Of a stretch of 64,000 bases of DNA, positions 53,535 through 61,492 are shown piece after piece. Numbering within the stretch: the first letter of the stretch is position 1; the number at the start of each line of letters is the position of its first letter. Both the position numbers and the translations under genes were made by a program. The notes under the pieces were generated by a model. It was not told where the DNA came from. It made no database searches and saw only the letters and a program-made list of their open reading frames with translations. This DNA is from an uncultured Eubacteriales bacterium. Lineage in GTDB: Bacteria; Bacillota; Clostridia; Peptostreptococcales; Anaerovoracaceae. The stretch lies in the NCBI GenBank assembly GCA_900315485.1, contig OMZI01000001.1:124001-188000 (forward strand), written 5' to 3'.

Positions 53535-53756
53535 TTATTTGAGTACGACCTTACAGTCAGGCTCTACCTTTGCGATACACTTTACTGCTTCCTGAACTAC
53601 CTGATCAAAAACTGCATCATCAGCATCTATCATCATCTTCTGTGTCATGAAACTTACAGATGCATCATTGACGCCGTCCAGCTTCTTGATTGCTTCTTCC
53701 ATTTTTGCAGCGCAGTTAGCACAGTCCAGATCGATCAGTTTGAATTTCTTCTTCAT
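53535..53756 (-). CDS. Separate HMA-domain metal-binding protein
   Basis: This 73-residue ferredoxin-fold HMA domain has the metal site LDCANCAAKMEEAIKKLDG (Cys-x2-Cys at residues 10 and 13). It would bind Zn2+ or Cd2+ and could deliver it to the neighbouring ATPase, which lacks its own HMA. The DCxxC form is usual in zinc/cadmium systems. It lies between the repressor and ATPase genes. Calling it a metallochaperone is inference; it might also be a detached N-terminal domain of the pump. Confidence 0.88.
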   Translation of the reverse strand: MKKKFKLIDLDCANCAAKMEEAIKKLDGVNDASVSFMTQKMMIDADDAVFDQVVQEAVKCIAKVEPDCKVVLK

Positions 53757-53786
53757 TGTTGTTCTCCTTATGAAATATTATCAGCG

Positions 53787-54101
53787 TTATTCCTCGATGT
53801 GCTCCTTGCCCATCGCTATGATTGTCTTGACATGATCGTCATCAAGCGAATACTTGACTGATTTCCCTTCTCTCCTGCTTCTTACAAGCTTTGCAGTCTT
53901 GAGAGCCTTGAGCTGATGGGAAACAGCCGACTGGTTCATTTCGATATCTTCACATATCTCAGTTACATTTTTCTCTCCTTCGAACAGGTCATAGAGGATC
54001 TTGATCCTGGTCGAATCAGAAAACATTTTGAAGAGGTCGGCAAGTTCAAGCAGCTCGTTTTCACTCATGCCTCTGAGCATGTATTCATCTTTCTTAGGCA
54101 T
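53787..54101 (-). CDS. ArsR/SmtB-family metal-sensing repressor
   Basis: This 104-residue winged-helix repressor has the recognition helix MNQSAVSHQLKALKTAKLVRSRREG. The alpha-5 metal site reads DDHVKTIIAMGKEHIEE, which fits D-x-H-x10-H-x2-E/H of SmtB and CzrA zinc sensors. There is no CxC alpha-3 site of the CadC/ArsR type, so a zinc (or cobalt) response is favoured. It probably represses its own operon through the dyad upstream. The promoter is close to the ATG. Confidence 0.92.
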   Translation of the reverse strand: MPKKDEYMLRGMSENELLELADLFKMFSDSTRIKILYDLFEGEKNVTEICEDIEMNQSAVSHQLKALKTAKLVRSRREGKSVKYSLDDDHVKTIIAMGKEHIEE

Positions 54102-54153
54102 ACTTTCACCCTCACTTCTTCCGTAGCGGAAGATGATCCATAAATGATTGCTT

Positions 54154-54182
54154 GTTCATATGAATATATTATCATATGTTCA
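54154..54182 (-). promoter_or_regulatory. Probable SmtB-type operator
   Basis: CATATGA (54157-54163) and TCATATG (54172-54178) form an inverted repeat, and flanking TGTTCA/GTTCA extend it. It resembles the imperfect ATATGAACATATG-type 12-2-12 operators of CzrA/SmtB. It overlaps the -10 region of the operon promoter. Confidence 0.65.
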
Positions 54183-54193
54183 TTATAAGTCAA
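54164..54193 (-). promoter_or_regulatory. Zinc efflux operon promoter
   Basis: On the minus strand TTGACT (54188-54193) is followed after 16-18 bases by TAATAT/AATATA (about 54164-54171). It overlaps the CATATG dyad, so metal-free repressor binding would block transcription. Confidence 0.65.
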
Positions 54194-54215
54194 CACCTGT
54201 TATGAATTATTTCAG

Positions 54216-54246
54216 AAAAAAAGTTCCGGCCCGTCCGGACCGGAAC
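54216..54246 (-). terminator. Terminator of the aldo/keto reductase gene
   Basis: On the minus strand GTTCCGG (54240-54246) pairs with CCGGAAC (54223-54229), followed by TTTTTTT. It lies about 45 bases after the stop codon. Confidence 0.88.
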
Positions 54247-54290
54247 CACATCTCTGACAGAAAACGTCTGTCCTGTGTCATTATGAAAAA

Positions 54291-55430
54291 CTATTCAAAC
54301 TGTGCTGCGACCTTTTTGAGAAGCTCTCTGATCTCAAGATGCTGCGGGCAGACTCCCTCGCACATTCCGCACTCAATGCAGTCACTTGCCCTTCCGTGTC
54401 CGTCTGCTGTTACAGTGTCATAATTGATCCACGGAAATGATGCATTGAACATGATCATGTTGTTATATACCGTAAACATTGCAGGGATCGTTATGTTCAT
54501 CCGGCAGTGGTTTTCCTCAATACAGTATCTGCACTTGGTGCACGGAACTGCGCCGATCGACCTGAATGCATCCGCTGCCTTAAGAAGACCATTCTTCTCA
54601 TTCTCAGTAAGCGGAGCCGGATCTTTCATGACAGAGGTGTTGTCAGCGACCTGCTCTATTGTGCTCATGCCTGAGAGTACGACCTCTATGCCGTCAAAAT
54701 CAGCTGCGAATCTTATAGCATATCCTGCATTGCTGCAGTCAGATCCGCTCTCAGATCTGATGTCATCAAGTACCTGCGCCGCCTTTTCAGGAAGGTTCAC
54801 GAGGCTTCCGCCTCTTACCGGCTCCATGACAAGGATCGGCTTGTTGTGCCTGCGGCATACCTCATATACCTTACGGCCCTCAAGCGCAACGTCCTCATAG
54901 TCAAGATAGTTGAACTGGATCTGGACGATTTCGACTTCAGGAAAATCGGTCAGGATCCTGTCGAGCACTTCAGGCTTGTCGTGGAAAGAGAATCCTGCAT
55001 GACGGATCTTTCCCTCTTTCTTCAGTTCGAGCAGCGTCTCATATGCCCTGCACTTCTTATAGTGTTCAACGTTGTCCGCGCTGAGTGCGTGCATCAGATA
55101 GAAGTCAAAATATTCTACACCGCAGGCTTCAAGCTGGCTCTCGAAGAGAGGTCTGATCTCTTCTTCAGATTTGAAGTATTCATCAGTAAGCTTGTTTGTG
55201 AGAATGTACTCGCTGCGGTCATGTCTCGATGTGAGACACTCTCTGACAGCGATCTCACTCAGACCGTTGTGATATCCGTGTGCTGTGTCAAAATAGTTGA
55301 ACCCTTCATCAATGAAGCGGTCTACCATCTCACATACTTTGCCGTTGTCGATCTTATCCCCGTCCATTGGAAGACGCATCATTCCGAATCCGAGAAGCTT
55401 CTTTATTTCAGGAAAACTTCTGTCTGCCAT
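54291..55430 (-). CDS. Aldo/keto reductase with C-terminal ferredoxin-like cluster domain
   Basis: This 379-residue protein has an N-terminal AKR barrel (about 8-280) with the catalytic Asp-Tyr pair in FDTAHGYHNGLSE, Lys in ILTNKL and His in FYLMHALS. The C-terminal domain has two cysteine clusters, CTKCRYCIEENHC (about 298-310) and CIECGMCEGVCPQ (about 355-367), that could bind [4Fe-4S]. This layout is common in anaerobic Clostridia, where it suggests ferredoxin-linked reduction of an unknown carbonyl. The substrate cannot be deduced. It has its own terminator and is read alone. Confidence 0.9.
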   Translation of the reverse strand: MADRSFPEIKKLLGFGMMRLPMDGDKIDNGKVCEMVDRFIDEGFNYFDTAHGYHNGLSEIAVRECLTSRHDRSEYILTNKLTDEYFKSEEEIRPLFESQLEACGVEYFDFYLMHALSADNVEHYKKCRAYETLLELKKEGKIRHAGFSFHDKPEVLDRILTDFPEVEIVQIQFNYLDYEDVALEGRKVYEVCRRHNKPILVMEPVRGGSLVNLPEKAAQVLDDIRSESGSDCSNAGYAIRFAADFDGIEVVLSGMSTIEQVADNTSVMKDPAPLTENEKNGLLKAADAFRSIGAVPCTKCRYCIEENHCRMNITIPAMFTVYNNMIMFNASFPWINYDTVTADGHGRASDCIECGMCEGVCPQHLEIRELLKKVAAQFE

Positions 55431-55516
55431 TTTTCACCTCTTAAATATCTCTTACATGTGATCTCTGCCCTTATACCCCTTGCTCTGATTCCTTTACGAT
55501 ACAGACAGACATTCCA

Positions 55517-55545
55517 TTGAAAAAGAACGTCTGTTCTGATAACAT
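55517..55545 (+). promoter_or_regulatory. Promoter of the small conserved-looking gene
   Basis: TTGAAA (55517-55522), 17-base spacer, TAACAT (55540-55545). The start would be near 55552, about 38 bases before the GTG start codon. Confidence 0.6.
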
Positions 55546-55589
55546 ATAGGTGCCGGGATGCAATATCGGAAAGGAACATATCCGCTGAA

Positions 55590-55844
55590 GTGAGACAGGA
55601 AGTCGACGTACTTGCAGTATTTGATATAGGAGCCATGTCGCCCCGGCCTATAAGATTCAAGATTCTTGAGCACGGCATCAAGACTACTGTTAAAGTGTCC
55701 GATATCCGCAATATAGAGTGGCTCGGAGCCGGCGGCGTCACACGCATCGAGTACGACTGTGTCACTGTCAGCGAAGGCCGCCATATAAGCTACAAGCTGC
55801 TCTATTATTACCGTGAATGCAAGTGGGAACTGCAGATGAATTAG
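55590..55844 (+). CDS. Small hypothetical protein, convergent with polC
   Basis: This 84-residue protein starts with GTG. It looks like a beta-rich small protein: residues 5-40 include VLAVFDIGAMSPRPIRFKI, and the C-terminus has YKLLYYYRECKWELQ. I recall similar short proteins (a PxRF-like segment and ending in a YYY...W motif) in Clostridia, but no function. Support comes from the promoter 45 bases upstream, an AAAGGA ribosome site (rather distant, 14 bases) and a stop codon that overlaps the polC stop by 3 bases (TTAG). The plus strand is favoured over the opposing frame. Confidence 0.6.
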   Translation: MRQEVDVLAVFDIGAMSPRPIRFKILEHGIKTTVKVSDIRNIEWLGAGGVTRIEYDCVTVSEGRHISYKLLYYYRECKWELQMN

Positions 55845-58800
55845 ATCTCAAATATGCTCATCTGGGCCGATTCCGGCAGTCCCGCAAACAGACCGTGTCT
55901 CTTCAGGTCATCTATATTGGTCGCTGAGAGTCTGGTCCTTGATCTCACATCATCGATAGTGCTGAATTCTCTCTCTTCATATGCTGCGACAAGAGATTCA
56001 GCAGCTGTATCCCCTATTCCGTTTACGGCATTGAACGGCAGCATTACCTTGCCGTCTACCACCGAGAACCTGCACGCCTGTGCCGTCCCGAGCACCGGTT
56101 CTGCAAATTCATATCCTCTTGAGAACATCTCGTATATTACTTCGTATACTGTCAGATGCTCCTTCTGCTTGGCTGTGGCGGTATTGCCGAGTTTCTCTAT
56201 TTCCTCCATCCTGCGCTCGATCTCAGGGATGCCCTTCCATACCGATTCAGCATCGAAGTTGTCAACCTTGGACGAGAACCATGCGGCATAGAATGCCTCA
56301 GGATAATTGACCTTGAACCATGCCATTCTGATGGACATCATTACGTATGCCGCGGCGTGTGCACGCGGGAACATGTACTTCAGCGTCTCGCATGACCAGA
56401 TGTACCAGTCAGGAACACCGTGGTCCTTCATCATCTGCAGCTGTTCCTCGCTCAGCACTCTGTTCTTACGTACGATCTCCATGATCTTGAACGCATCACT
56501 GTTAGGCAGCCCCTTGGCTATGAGGAAGTTCATGATATCGTCACGGCAGGATATTACTTCATCGATCGTAGCCGTTCCGTTTCTCAGGAGTTCCTGGGCG
56601 TTGTTGGTCCATACGTCGGTTCCGTGTGAGAATCCTGACATCTTAATAAGAGCCGATACCGTCGTCGGATGGATGTCGTCGAGCATGTTACGGGTAAAAT
56701 TCGTACCGAACTCAGGTATGGCGTATGTGCCATGAGTGAACTTGTAGTCCGGATTCTTGATGTGAAGTGCATCAAGAGACGTAAAAATACTCAGAGTCTC
56801 TTTGTCATCAAGCGGGATCTCCATCGGATCGACTCCGGTCATGACCTGCAGATGTCTTATAAGCTGCGGCACATCGTGGCCGAGGATATCGAGCTTCAGC
56901 AGGTTCTCATCGATCTTGTGATAATCGAAGTGAGTTGTGATCACGTCTGTATCACGCTTGTTTGCAGGTTTCTGTATAGGACAGAACTCATATATCTCAT
57001 GATCATCAGGTACGACAATGATACCGCCCGGATGCTGTCCGGTAGTCCTCTTGACGCCGGTGCAGCCCTTGACCAGATAGTCTATGTCATACTTGTTGGC
57101 CTTGATATTGTTGTCTTCGACATAGTGCTTTACATATCCGTAAGCAGTCTTGTCAGCTATCGTAGCTACAGTACCCGCCTTGAATACGTTCTTCTCACCG
57201 AAGATCTCGCCTACATATCTGTGAGCCACCGGCTGGTATTCGCCGGCAAAATTAAGGTCTATATCAGGCTCTTTGTCTCCCTTGAATCCGAGGAATGTCG
57301 CGAAAGGAATGTTCAGACCTTCCTTCTTCATCCTCGTTCCGCACTCAGGACACATCTTTTCAGGCATGTCATAGCCTGTATCGTACTTGTCCGGTTCATC
57401 CGACCATTCGAAATGTTTGCAGTGCGGGCATATGTAATGCGGAGCAAGCGGATTTACCTCTGTGATCCCCGCCATAGTAGCTGCAAATGAAGAACCTACG
57501 GACCCTCTCGACCCTACGAGGTATCCGTCTGAATTCGATTTGGTTACCAGCATCTGAGCAGCGATGTACATGACAGCATATCCGTTGCCGATGATGGAAC
57601 TCAGCTCTGTTTCAAGTCTCTCTTCGATCTCAGACGGAAGCGGATCACCGTATATTGATTTTGCCTTCTCATAGCAGCTTGTTCTGAGCTGCTCCTCAGC
57701 GCCCTCGATTTTAGGCGGGAACTTTCCCTTAGGCACAGGAAGGATATCTGCGTCGATCATGTCAGCGATCTTGTTTGTGTTGGTAACAACGATCTCCTCT
57801 GCTCTGTCTCCGAGATATTCGAATTCCTTCATCATCTCGTCAGTGGTCCTGAGATACAGTGAATCTGACGGAGTATCCCTGAATCCGATGCCTGCCATGA
57901 TGATGTTTCTGTATATCGAAGCCTCCTGAGTCGGATAATGCGAGTCAGTAGTGGCTACTGTAAGCTTTCCGAGCCTGTCAGCTATCTCGATAATCTTTCT
58001 GTTGAAGGCAATAAGGTCATCAACGCTGTTGACCCTGCCCTCGTTTACCATAAACTGGTTATTGCCGAGCGGCTGGATCTCAAGATAATCATAGAAAGAT
58101 GCGATGCGTTCGAGCTCTTCATCGGATGCACCGTGTTCAACAGCCTGATATACCTCGCCGGCTTCGCATGCGCTGCCTATGATAAGCCCCTCTCTGTGAG
58201 CCTGCAGCACGGATCTTGGCAGTCTCGGTCTCTTGTAGAAGTAGTCAATGTGAGACAGGCTGACGAGCTTGTATATATTCTTTATTCCCTCCTGGTTCTT
58301 AGCCAGAAGGATTATGTGATATGTCCTGTTTTTCTTGATATCAAGAGTTCCGTCTTCGAGCCACGCATCCTCATCCGGATACAGGTAGCCTTCCACACCG
58401 TATATGATCTTGATATTCTTGCCTGCTTTGGCCAGCTTGCCTGCAGCCTTGGCAGCATCCGGGAATCCCTGAACCACGCCATGGTCTGTGATGGCGACTG
58501 CCGGCTGTCCCCAGTAGGCAGCTGTATTTACGATGTCAGCAACTTCATTGAATCCGTCATTGTCGCTCATCTTGGAGTGGCAGTGAAGCTCGACTCTTCT
58601 TCCGTTCGGATAGGTATCCTCCTTGAAAGTCTTCGCTACCTTCTTGAGAGCATTGGCCATCATCAGATTCTCATGCTCATATGTGTCATATTCGATCGGG
58701 CCTCTCGCACGGATCATGTCGCCTGATGACAGGTTCTCATCGATCTCAGCGAATTTTTCAGATGATATGAATGCCTTGATGCAGAATGTCCTGACTTTGG

Positions 58801-59356
58801 CCGCGATAAGAATGGTTATAAGGATCTTGCCGTTGCGGATAGGCATGGATTCGATGCTGAAGACTTCGCCTTCGATGCATACCCTGTCCTTGGCACCCAC
58901 ATAGTTCTCAAGATCTTTGTAATCTACAGGAACATCGGTAAAGTCCTTGCCGAGCAGGATGAGTTCGCCTCTTGCGTTCTCATGGGCAGGTTCCTCCTTG
59001 GCCTTGCGCCTGTAGCCTCCACCGCCGCCGTTCGATCCGTTATAGCCGCCATTGTATCCGTCGCCGGACTGTCCACCCTGGTCATAATCTGCCGGAGGCG
59101 GAGTCACCTTGATACCTGAGTACATATAATTGACGCGGATCTTATGGACAGAACCGAGCTTTGCCCTGATCCTCTCCTTCATCAGGCTTTCAAGATTCCT
59201 CGGCAGCACAAAATTGAGCTTGGTGTCAATACTGAGCACCAGGCTCGACCTGTCCACCGATAATCCGGTGATTTCTATATCAATGTCCTGCGCCTTCCTT
59301 CCCGTTGCCTCGGTAAGTTCAGCAACAGTAAGTATCTCTTCCGGTATCTTGATCAT
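55841..59356 (-). CDS. polC: DNA polymerase III PolC without proofreading exonuclease domain
   Basis: PolC is the replicative polymerase of Bacillota. This version has 1171 residues; B. subtilis PolC has about 1437. In order it has an N-terminal domain (1-85), Gly/Tyr-rich linker (about 91-118), OB domain (about 130-245), PHP part 1 (VELHCHSKMSDNDG, ITDHGVV), then directly PHP part 2 resuming at RTYHIILLAKNQEGIKN (about 344). The DEDD exonuclease of about 180 residues (FDVETTG, HNASFD, YDAEAT motifs), normally inserted here, is absent. Only a short bridge (about 326-343) remains. The palm is intact: RGSVGSSFAATMAGITE, a CPHC/CPECG zinc site and PDIDLNF catalytic aspartates. ATGA overlap couples it to ispG. 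Proofreading would need another protein. Confidence 0.93.
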   Translation of the reverse strand: MIKIPEEILTVAELTEATGRKAQDIDIEITGLSVDRSSLVLSIDTKLNFVLPRNLESLMKERIRAKLGSVHKIRVNYMYSGIKVTPPPADYDQGGQSGDGYNGGYNGSNGGGGGYRRKAKEEPAHENARGELILLGKDFTDVPVDYKDLENYVGAKDRVCIEGEVFSIESMPIRNGKILITILIAAKVRTFCIKAFISSEKFAEIDENLSSGDMIRARGPIEYDTYEHENLMMANALKKVAKTFKEDTYPNGRRVELHCHSKMSDNDGFNEVADIVNTAAYWGQPAVAITDHGVVQGFPDAAKAAGKLAKAGKNIKIIYGVEGYLYPDEDAWLEDGTLDIKKNRTYHIILLAKNQEGIKNIYKLVSLSHIDYFYKRPRLPRSVLQAHREGLIIGSACEAGEVYQAVEHGASDEELERIASFYDYLEIQPLGNNQFMVNEGRVNSVDDLIAFNRKIIEIADRLGKLTVATTDSHYPTQEASIYRNIIMAGIGFRDTPSDSLYLRTTDEMMKEFEYLGDRAEEIVVTNTNKIADMIDADILPVPKGKFPPKIEGAEEQLRTSCYEKAKSIYGDPLPSEIEERLETELSSIIGNGYAVMYIAAQMLVTKSNSDGYLVGSRGSVGSSFAATMAGITEVNPLAPHYICPHCKHFEWSDEPDKYDTGYDMPEKMCPECGTRMKKEGLNIPFATFLGFKGDKEPDIDLNFAGEYQPVAHRYVGEIFGEKNVFKAGTVATIADKTAYGYVKHYVEDNNIKANKYDIDYLVKGCTGVKRTTGQHPGGIIVVPDDHEIYEFCPIQKPANKRDTDVITTHFDYHKIDENLLKLDILGHDVPQLIRHLQVMTGVDPMEIPLDDKETLSIFTSLDALHIKNPDYKFTHGTYAIPEFGTNFTRNMLDDIHPTTVSALIKMSGFSHGTDVWTNNAQELLRNGTATIDEVISCRDDIMNFLIAKGLPNSDAFKIMEIVRKNRVLSEEQLQMMKDHGVPDWYIWSCETLKYMFPRAHAAAYVMMSIRMAWFKVNYPEAFYAAWFSSKVDNFDAESVWKGIPEIERRMEEIEKLGNTATAKQKEHLTVYEVIYEMFSRGYEFAEPVLGTAQACRFSVVDGKVMLPFNAVNGIGDTAAESLVAAYEEREFSTIDDVRSRTRLSATNIDDLKRHGLFAGLPESAQMSIFEI

Positions 59357-60420
59357 TCAGCGTCCTGTTCCACAATCTCAATAAGTCTGTCAACGAGTCT
59401 GTCCTCGCTCACTTTTTCGATTATCTCTCCATGTGAGAATACAAGGCCTTCACCCTTGCCGCCGGCGATCCCGTAGTCAGCTTCCCTGCTTTCTCCCGGA
59501 CCGTTGACAGCGCAGCCCATTACTGCGATCTTAAGAGGCCTAAGTCCTGCATCACGTCTCTTCTGAGCAACAGCTTCGAGTCTCTCCTCTGCGCTGTTGG
59601 CCAGTCCGATCAGATCGATCTCGGTTCTTCCGCATGTAGGGCATGAAACGACTTCGATCGCCTTCTCTCTCATGCCTACTGTTTCCAGTATCCTTTTTGC
59701 GAGCAGCACCTCTTTGACAGGATCATCTGTCAGTGAAACTCTCATGGTATCTCCGATGCCTGCAAGAAGAAGTGACCCGATGCCTATCGCTGATTTGAGT
59801 TCTCCGTTGCGCGGAGTACCCGACTCAGTAATGCCTATATGTATCGGGCAGTCTGTCAGCTCTCTCAGCTTCATGTGAGCATCATAGTTCATCTTAACGT
59901 TTGAGGACTTGATGCTGACTACAAGCTGGTCGTAGTCCATGTCCTCGATGACCCTGAGCATGTTTGCGCCGCTCTCAGCAAGAGCCTCGGCAGTAACGCC
60001 GCCGTATTTTGCTATAAGGCCCTTCTCAAGCGAGCCTGAATTTACGCCGACCCTGATCGGGATGTTTCTCTCGCGGGCTTTGTCAACAACTGCCTTCACT
60101 CTGTCAAGGCTGCCTATGTTTCCCGGATTGATCCTGATCTTGTCAGCGCCGTTTTCGATGGATGCTATTGCCAGTCTGTAGTCAAAATGTATATCCGCAA
60201 CGAGCGGAACTCTCACGCGCTTTTTTGCACGTCCAAGTGACTCAGCTGCTGTCATGTCCGGAACAGCACATCTAACGATCTCACATCCGGCATCAGCCAG
60301 CTCATCTATCTGTCTGACCAGTCTGTCCGTGTCTCTTGTGTCAACGTTAGTCATTGACTGTATTGATACCGGCGCGCCCCCTCCGATGAGGACTCCGCCG
60401 CAGTTTACCTGTCGTGTCAT
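59353..60420 (-). CDS. ispG: 4-hydroxy-3-methylbut-2-enyl diphosphate synthase IspG
   Basis: IspG performs the penultimate step of the MEP isoprenoid pathway using a [4Fe-4S] cluster. It has GGAPVSIQSMTNVDTRD near the start and the cluster cysteines in SCPTCGRTEIDL and MGCAVNGPGES. The start is placed at ATG 60418-60420, where AGGAG lies 9 bases upstream; a TTG two codons earlier is possible. Length is 355 residues. It sits between rseP and polC, and dxr of the same pathway is two genes upstream. Confidence 0.95.
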   Translation of the reverse strand: MTRQVNCGGVLIGGGAPVSIQSMTNVDTRDTDRLVRQIDELADAGCEIVRCAVPDMTAAESLGRAKKRVRVPLVADIHFDYRLAIASIENGADKIRINPGNIGSLDRVKAVVDKARERNIPIRVGVNSGSLEKGLIAKYGGVTAEALAESGANMLRVIEDMDYDQLVVSIKSSNVKMNYDAHMKLRELTDCPIHIGITESGTPRNGELKSAIGIGSLLLAGIGDTMRVSLTDDPVKEVLLAKRILETVGMREKAIEVVSCPTCGRTEIDLIGLANSAEERLEAVAQKRRDAGLRPLKIAVMGCAVNGPGESREADYGIAGGKGEGLVFSHGEIIEKVSEDRLVDRLIEIVEQDAE

Positions 60421-60432
60421 CTGCAAAAACTC

Positions 60433-61440
60433 CTATCCGACTATGTTCATGATGTCGTTATATGTAACGAATACGAAGAGTGCGAGCAGGATCGCCATTC
60501 CCACTATCGTCGCTTTGTATTCCATGTCATCGTTGATCCTTCCGCCGCTGATGATCTTCAGCAGGATGAAGAATATTTTGCCCCCGTCGAGTCCCGGTAT
60601 AGGGATTATGTTGAAGAATGCCAGGTTCAGACTAACAAGTGCCAGCAGCATCAGGTATGAAGTAAACCCGTAGGATGCGGTCTGATTGACGACCCTGACC
60701 AGCCCCACAGGTCCCGACACATCATCCTTGCCGATACCTTTGGTGAGCATAGTCTGGAACGCTCCGAGCATCATCTTGTTTATCTCCCAGGTGGTCCTTA
60801 TCCCGCCGGTAATACATGTGACCGGATTTCTTGACATTCCGGCTACGATACCGACCATGTATCTCTGTGTCTCATCATCAAATACAGGTGTAACGAACGC
60901 TTCCATATTCTTTCCGTCACGTCTGTACTGAATATCCAGCCTGTCGCCTTCGTGATATCCGTCGATCACATTGACTACATCATCCCATGTGCCGGTTTCG
61001 ATCCCATCGATCGCGATGATCTTATCGCCGGCTTTAAGCCCTGCTGCCGCAGCAGGTGAATCAGGCGTTATAGAACCGAGCGTTGTTGAAGGAACACCTG
61101 CAATAAAATATGCAAGCGTTACAGCAAGGATAGCTATCAGCACATTCATCGTAACGCCTGCCAGCAGGATAGCTATCTTCTGGAGAGGAGTCTTGCTGCT
61201 GTATGATCTCGGATCATCAACAGCTTCCTCTTCGCCTTCCATCGCACAGTAACCGCCCAGAGGCAGAAGACGGACGGAATACTGTGTCTCTCCCTTCTGC
61301 TTCTTGAATATAAGCGGTCCCATACCGACCGAAAATTCATTTACTTTGACGCCGCACAGCTTTGCAACGATCATATGCCCCCACTCATGAGGTATGATCA
61401 GCACCAGCAGCATCACAACAAATAAAATCGCTGTTTTCAA
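60433..61440 (-). CDS. rseP: RIP metalloprotease RseP (site-2 protease with PDZ)
   Basis: This 335-residue membrane protease has the zinc motif IPHEWGHMIVAKLCGV in the first helix, a PDZ domain at about 115-185 (AGLKAGDKIIAIDGIETG) and the third ligand in PIPGLDGGKIFFI near the end. The start is TTG at 61438-61440, with AAGGAG 7 bases upstream, which fits a non-ATG start. It probably acts in regulated membrane proteolysis; the substrate is unknown. It lies between dxr and ispG, the usual Bacillota order. Confidence 0.94.
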   Translation of the reverse strand: MKTAILFVVMLLVLIIPHEWGHMIVAKLCGVKVNEFSVGMGPLIFKKQKGETQYSVRLLPLGGYCAMEGEEEAVDDPRSYSSKTPLQKIAILLAGVTMNVLIAILAVTLAYFIAGVPSTTLGSITPDSPAAAAGLKAGDKIIAIDGIETGTWDDVVNVIDGYHEGDRLDIQYRRDGKNMEAFVTPVFDDETQRYMVGIVAGMSRNPVTCITGGIRTTWEINKMMLGAFQTMLTKGIGKDDVSGPVGLVRVVNQTASYGFTSYLMLLALVSLNLAFFNIIPIPGLDGGKIFFILLKIISGGRINDDMEYKATIVGMAILLALFVFVTYNDIMNIVG

Positions 61441-61492
61441 TTAATTCTCCTTCCGGATGCTTCTCTTTAAGTCCCGTTTCAGGAATGCTTTT

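Noticed and set aside
54846..55520. A 224-codon plus-strand open frame opposite the aldo/keto reductase
   Set aside because: It is antisense to a gene with clear AKR and ferredoxin motifs, and shows no domain of its own.
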